Assembly: GCF_031085165.1 (NCBI RefSeq)
Contig: NZ_JAVHTY010000004.1
Coordinates: forward strand, 558,001 to 622,000
DNA: 64,000 nucleotides
Reading direction: 5' to 3'
Source: Pseudomonas sp. 102515
GTDB lineage: Bacteria > Pseudomonadota > Gammaproteobacteria > Pseudomonadales > Pseudomonadaceae
A model generated the notes under the pieces. That model made no database searches and was not told where the DNA came from. It saw only the letters and a list, made by a program, of their open reading frames with translations. The translations under genes were made by a program, and so were the position numbers. This document shows positions 60,959 to 64,000 of the stretch, piece after piece; positions within the stretch are counted from its first letter, which is position 1; every line of letters starts with the position of its first letter.

Positions 60959-62251
60959 CTAGTGCAGCTTCAGACGCGGCTCGGTCTTGCGTCTCAGGTG
61001 ATCGCCGGCAAACAGCGCCAGGGCACGGAGCGGGCCATAGAGGGCGACCTGGTGCATCCGGTACAGCGAGACATAGAAGGTCCGCGCCAGCCAGCCTTCC
61101 AGGGTCAGGCTGCCCAGGGCGCCGCCCATGAGATTGCCCACCGCGCTGAAGCGCGACAGGGAGATCAGCGAGCCGTAGTCCTTGTAGACGTAGTCGGGCA
61201 GCGGCTTGCCTTCCAGGCGCGCCTTGAAGGTCTTGACCAGCAAGGAGGCCTGCTGGTGGGCGGACTGTGCACGAGGCGGGACGGTGCGGGTATCGCCGGG
61301 CGTCAGGGGGCAGGCCGCGCAATCACCCAGGGCGAAGACGTTCGGGTCACGGGTGGTCTGCAGCGTCGAGTTGACCACCAGTTGGTTGATGCGATTGGTC
61401 TCGAGGCCCGCCAGGTCCTTGAGAAAGGCGGGCGCACGGATACCGGCGGCCCAGACCTTGAGACTGGCCGGAACGAATTCGCCCGCGGTCTGCAGGCCGT
61501 CGGCGCGGACTTCCTTGACCGCCGAACCGGTCAGCACCCGCACGCCGAGCTTCTCCAGGGTGCGGTGCGCCTGGCCGGCGATGCGCTCGGGCAACGCCGG
61601 GAGGATGCGCGGACCGGCTTCGACCAGGGTGATGCGCAGGTCTTCGGGGCGGATGCGGTCCATGCCGTAGGCCTGCAGCTCTTCGGCGGCGTTGCGCAAT
61701 TCGGCCGCCAGTTCCACGCCGGTGGCACCGGCGCCGACGATCGCCACCTCGATGAATTCACCCGGCTGTTCGCTGACATGGGCGCGCAGGTAGTGTGTCA
61801 GCAGCTTGCGGTGGAAGCGTTCGGCCTGGGCCCGGGTGTCGAGGAAGATGCAGTTTTCCGCGGCGCCCGGCGTGCCGAAATCGTTGGTGGTACTGCCGAT
61901 GGCCAGTACCAGGGAGTCATAGCCGATCTCCCGTTCCGGGACCAGGACGGCGCCGTCGTCCTCGATGGCGGCCAGCTGCACCTTGCGGCGCTCGCGATCC
62001 AGGCCGGTCATGCGTCCGAGCTGGAATTCGAAGTGGTTCCACTTGGCCTGGGCGACATAGCTCAGTTCGTCTTCGGTGGAGTTGAGGGAGCCGGCGGCCA
62101 CCTCATGCAGCAGCGGTTTCCACAGGTGGGTGGCGTTGGCGTCGATCAGCACGATCTGCGCCTGGTCGCGCTTGCCCAGGCTACGGCCCAGGCGGGTAGC
62201 CAGTTCCAGGCCGCCGGCGCCGCCGCCGACGATAACGATGCGATGGGTCAT
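60959..62251 (-). CDS. ndh: type II NADH dehydrogenase
   Basis: This 430-residue FAD enzyme transfers electrons from NADH to ubiquinone without proton pumping. FAD-binding VIVGGGAGGLELATRLG is at the N-terminus. The second Rossmann motif VAIVGAGATGVELAAELRN binds NADH, and VFALGDCAACP is the third FAD contact. The C-terminal membrane-associating part (VSLYRMHQVALYGPLRALALF) is present. MTHRIVIVGG (62251) is the expected N-terminus; a GTG three codons earlier is possible. Confidence 0.94.
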   Translation of the reverse strand: MTHRIVIVGGGAGGLELATRLGRSLGKRDQAQIVLIDANATHLWKPLLHEVAAGSLNSTEDELSYVAQAKWNHFEFQLGRMTGLDRERRKVQLAAIEDDGAVLVPEREIGYDSLVLAIGSTTNDFGTPGAAENCIFLDTRAQAERFHRKLLTHYLRAHVSEQPGEFIEVAIVGAGATGVELAAELRNAAEELQAYGMDRIRPEDLRITLVEAGPRILPALPERIAGQAHRTLEKLGVRVLTGSAVKEVRADGLQTAGEFVPASLKVWAAGIRAPAFLKDLAGLETNRINQLVVNSTLQTTRDPNVFALGDCAACPLTPGDTRTVPPRAQSAHQQASLLVKTFKARLEGKPLPDYVYKDYGSLISLSRFSAVGNLMGGALGSLTLEGWLARTFYVSLYRMHQVALYGPLRALALFAGDHLRRKTEPRLKLH

Positions 62252-62507
62252 GGAGAGCACTCATAGAGAAGGAAGGCGTAAGCCGGACCGGGCGCGTCGC
62301 CGCATGCGGGCGCAGTCCCGGGCCGGTGGAAATCTGGGGTCGTCGAAGCGCGCGAGCGTCGAGACATCTAGCAAGGAAGATGGGCGAAAGGTCGTGACTT
62401 TCAAGGGAAGCGGCCTGCATCTGCTCTGGCGGGGACGTCCGCGGCGACGAGAGGTAGCGCTAGTTTAACCGGGCTGACTCGGCCATTCGACCCTGGAGAA
62501 ACTGGGG

Positions 62508-62987
62508 TCAATCCAGGACCTCCAGCCGATCGCCCAGGCGGATGATGCCGCTTTCCAGGACCCGGGCCGTGAGACCGCCGTGGCCGCGCATGGCCTGGAA
62601 GGTTCCTGGCCCGAGGCGTTCTTCCAGGCGCGCACAGGGCTGGCACCAGCCGGTGGTCTCCAGCACCGCCTGGCCGATGCGAAAGCGCCGGTTCTTCAGG
62701 CTGAACAGATTGATGCCGGCGATGGCCAGGTTACGGCGCAGATCGGCGGGTACGATCGTCTTGCCGATCAGCGCGGCCACCACCGGCAGGTGTTCCCACT
62801 GGATCAGGGTGACCTGGCGCTGGTTGCGCGGGGTAGGACGGGCGTGATCGCCGGTCAGGCCGGCGTCACGCCGGGCCTCCACCGCGTCGATCTCGACCAT
62901 GGAGGCACGTGAGGTGGGTCGCACGCCGATCCAGCGCACCTCGCCGGACTGGGGGGCCTGGGCGAGCAGTTCTTTGAGCGGGATCAT
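62508..62987 (-). CDS. MOSC domain protein
   Basis: A 159-residue single MOSC domain protein. The conserved Cys lies in TTGWCQPCARLEERLGPG, and RNQRQVTLIQWEHLPVV plus HGGLTARVLESGIIRLGD match the family core. MOSC proteins bind sulfur or molybdenum cofactor; YiiM-like members reduce N-hydroxylated bases. Which role applies is not evident. GAGGAG lies four bases before the ATG at 62987, fixing the start. It is 256 bp upstream of ndh and probably separate. Confidence 0.87.
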   Translation of the reverse strand: MIPLKELLAQAPQSGEVRWIGVRPTSRASMVEIDAVEARRDAGLTGDHARPTPRNQRQVTLIQWEHLPVVAALIGKTIVPADLRRNLAIAGINLFSLKNRRFRIGQAVLETTGWCQPCARLEERLGPGTFQAMRGHGGLTARVLESGIIRLGDRLEVLD

Positions 62988-63069
62988 GGGCTCCTCGACG
63001 CGATGGTGGTGCCAATCCGAGCGGTAGGGCAGGATAGCGGCCTCGATAGACCTTTCAAGAGAGGATGCC

Positions 63070-63546
63070 ATGCGCGCTGGAGTTCTGGCGTTGTTGCTGT
63101 CGTGTCTGCTGGTGCCCCTGACCGCCCTGGCACTCGAACCCGGCGAGCGGGTGGCGCCCTTCACCCTGCTCGATCAGCGTGACCAGCCCTATACCTTCGA
63201 CGACCAGCTGCAGGTCCTGCTGGTGGCGCGCAGCATGAGCGGCTCCGGCCTGGTCAAGGAAGCCATGCGCGACCAGCCGGCGAACTATATCGACGGCAGC
63301 CGGGTGGCCTACATCGCCGACATCAGCAGCATGCCGGCGGCCATCACCCGGATGTTCGCCATACCGGCCATGCGCAAGTACGGCTACCGGATCCTGCTCG
63401 ACCGCGAGTCCCGGATCGTGCCGCGCTTTCCGGGCGCTGCCGACAAGGTGCTCTGGGTGACCCTCGACCATGGCCGCTTCGTCAGCCAGCGCGAATTCAG
63501 CGACGCCACCGCGCTGCGCGACGCGCTCAAGGCCAAGGCGCGCTGA
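63070..63546 (+). CDS. periplasmic thioredoxin-fold protein without CxxC
   Basis: A 158-residue exported protein (signal peptide to about residue 22, LTALALE). The mature part has a peroxiredoxin/YtfJ-like thioredoxin-fold outline (GERVAPFTLLDQRDQPYTFDDQLQVLLVARSM, then AIPAMRKYGYRILLDRESRIVPRFPG). No cysteine is present in the mature protein, so no thiol chemistry is possible. A GAGAGGA site precedes the ATG. Its TGA overlaps the ampD ATG (TGATG), so it is co-translated with a muropeptide-recycling amidase. Confidence 0.75.
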   Translation: MRAGVLALLLSCLLVPLTALALEPGERVAPFTLLDQRDQPYTFDDQLQVLLVARSMSGSGLVKEAMRDQPANYIDGSRVAYIADISSMPAAITRMFAIPAMRKYGYRILLDRESRIVPRFPGAADKVLWVTLDHGRFVSQREFSDATALRDALKAKAR

Positions 63547-64000
63547 TGGATCGGGCGTTCGTCGAGGGCTGGTATCGTGAGGCGCGACGCTGCCCTTCGC
63601 CCAACCACAACGAGCGCCCGGCCGGGACCGAGGTGTCCCTGCTGGTGATCCACAACATCAGCCTGCCGCCCGGGCAATTCGGCACCGGCTGCGTCCAGGC
63701 CTTCTTCCAGAATGGCCTGGATCATTCGGCCCATCCCTTCTTCGCGGAGATCGCCGAACTGAGGGTGGCGGCGCACTTTCTCATCGAGCGCGACGGGGCG
63801 GTGACCCAGTTCGTCTGCTGCGAGCAGCGCGCCTGGCATGCCGGTATCTCCTTCTTCGACGGGCGCGAGAACTGCAACGACTTCTCCCTGGGCATCGAAC
63901 TGGAAGGCACGGACGACCTGGCCTACACCGACGCCCAGTACCGCGCCCTGGGGCGGCTGACGCGGGCGCTGCAGCGCGTCTACCCAGCGATCAGCGCCGA
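63546..64000 (+). CDS. ampD: 1,6-anhydro-N-acetylmuramyl-L-alanine amidase AmpD (3' end outside window)
   Basis: The first 151 codons of a cytosolic zinc amidase that removes the stem peptide from anhydro-muropeptides during cell-wall recycling; its loss derepresses AmpC beta-lactamase in many Gram-negatives. The first zinc ligand is His36 in LVIHNIS, followed by VAAHFLIERDGAVTQFV, RAWHAGIS and NDFSLGIELEG. The C-terminus, including the last zinc-ligand region, is cut by the window edge (about 35 residues missing). TGATG overlap with the upstream gene fixes the start. Confidence 0.93.
   Translation, partial: MDRAFVEGWYREARRCPSPNHNERPAGTEVSLLVIHNISLPPGQFGTGCVQAFFQNGLDHSAHPFFAEIAELRVAAHFLIERDGAVTQFVCCEQRAWHAGISFFDGRENCNDFSLGIELEGTDDLAYTDAQYRALGRLTRALQRVYPAISA

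Overview
The window reads as chromosomal core DNA from a high-GC gammaproteobacterium of the genus Pseudomonas. The evidence is the gene order: an mraZ-to-lpxC division/cell-wall cluster preceded by rsmI and rnpB, an lpoA-yraN-diaA-dolP block divergent from rsmI, an MvaT-type H-NS protein, a hopJ-DUF1244-folM block next to a flavodoxin, and nadC-DUF1631 near ampD. Without database access the species is only a guess; a P. oryzihabitans/psychrotolerans-like lineage would fit.

Layout. 1-3.4 kb: alpha/beta hydrolase, DUF2059 protein, 2OG-Fe(II) dioxygenase, a 174-bp MITE-like inverted-repeat element, DUF523 protein and a small ORF. 3.5-6.9 kb: xanthine-type permease and a dCache chemoreceptor. 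7.0-11.8 kb: a sugar-uptake operon (maltoporin-like porin plus FrcBCA-like ABC transporter) with an unusually rich control region. 11.8-17.9 kb: ilvD, small lipoproteins, osmE, a Tat-exported amidase, a sulfite-oxidase-like molybdoenzyme and a DUF2171 protein. 17.9-22.2 kb: dolP, diaA, yraN, lpoA, and divergent rsmI. 22.3-22.65 kb: RNase P RNA. 22.7-39.8 kb: the dcw cluster mraZ-rsmH-ftsL-ftsI-murE-murF-mraY-murD-ftsW-murG-murC-ftsQ-ftsA-ftsZ-lpxC, mostly with overlapping stop/start codons and lacking ddlB at its usual place. 39.8-45.2 kb: hopJ-like, DUF1244, folM, an ABM membrane protein, flavodoxin, an LrgA/LrgB pair, SirB1 and PsiE. 45.2-50.7 kb: SWIM/SNF2 helicase, a small membrane protein under a Fur-like promoter, pyruvate kinase, a lipoprotein and a PilZ protein. 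50.7-53.7 kb: a diverged DUF4350-MoxR-DUF58-like operon. 53.8-64 kb: exonuclease I, mvaT, purU, nadC, DUF1631, type II NADH dehydrogenase, MOSC protein, a cysteine-less thioredoxin-fold protein and the 5' part of ampD.

How it works together. Much of the window serves envelope growth: precursor synthesis (MurC/D/E/F, MraY, MurG), septal synthesis (FtsW/I/L/Q/A/Z), PBP1A activation (LpoA), septal splitting (amidase), muropeptide recycling (AmpD) and the first committed lipid A step (LpxC). The accessory interest is regulatory: three stacked carbon-control signals in front of the porin-sugar operon, a MraZ operator laid over a strong promoter, and a Fur-like site in the promoter of a 56-residue membrane protein. 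I found no tRNA or rRNA gene, CRISPR array, prophage or full insertion sequence, and nothing that amounts to a clearly new multi-gene system. The best candidates for something undescribed are the diverged MoxR operon, the missing ddlB with its leftover 21-codon ORF, and the iron-linked small membrane protein.
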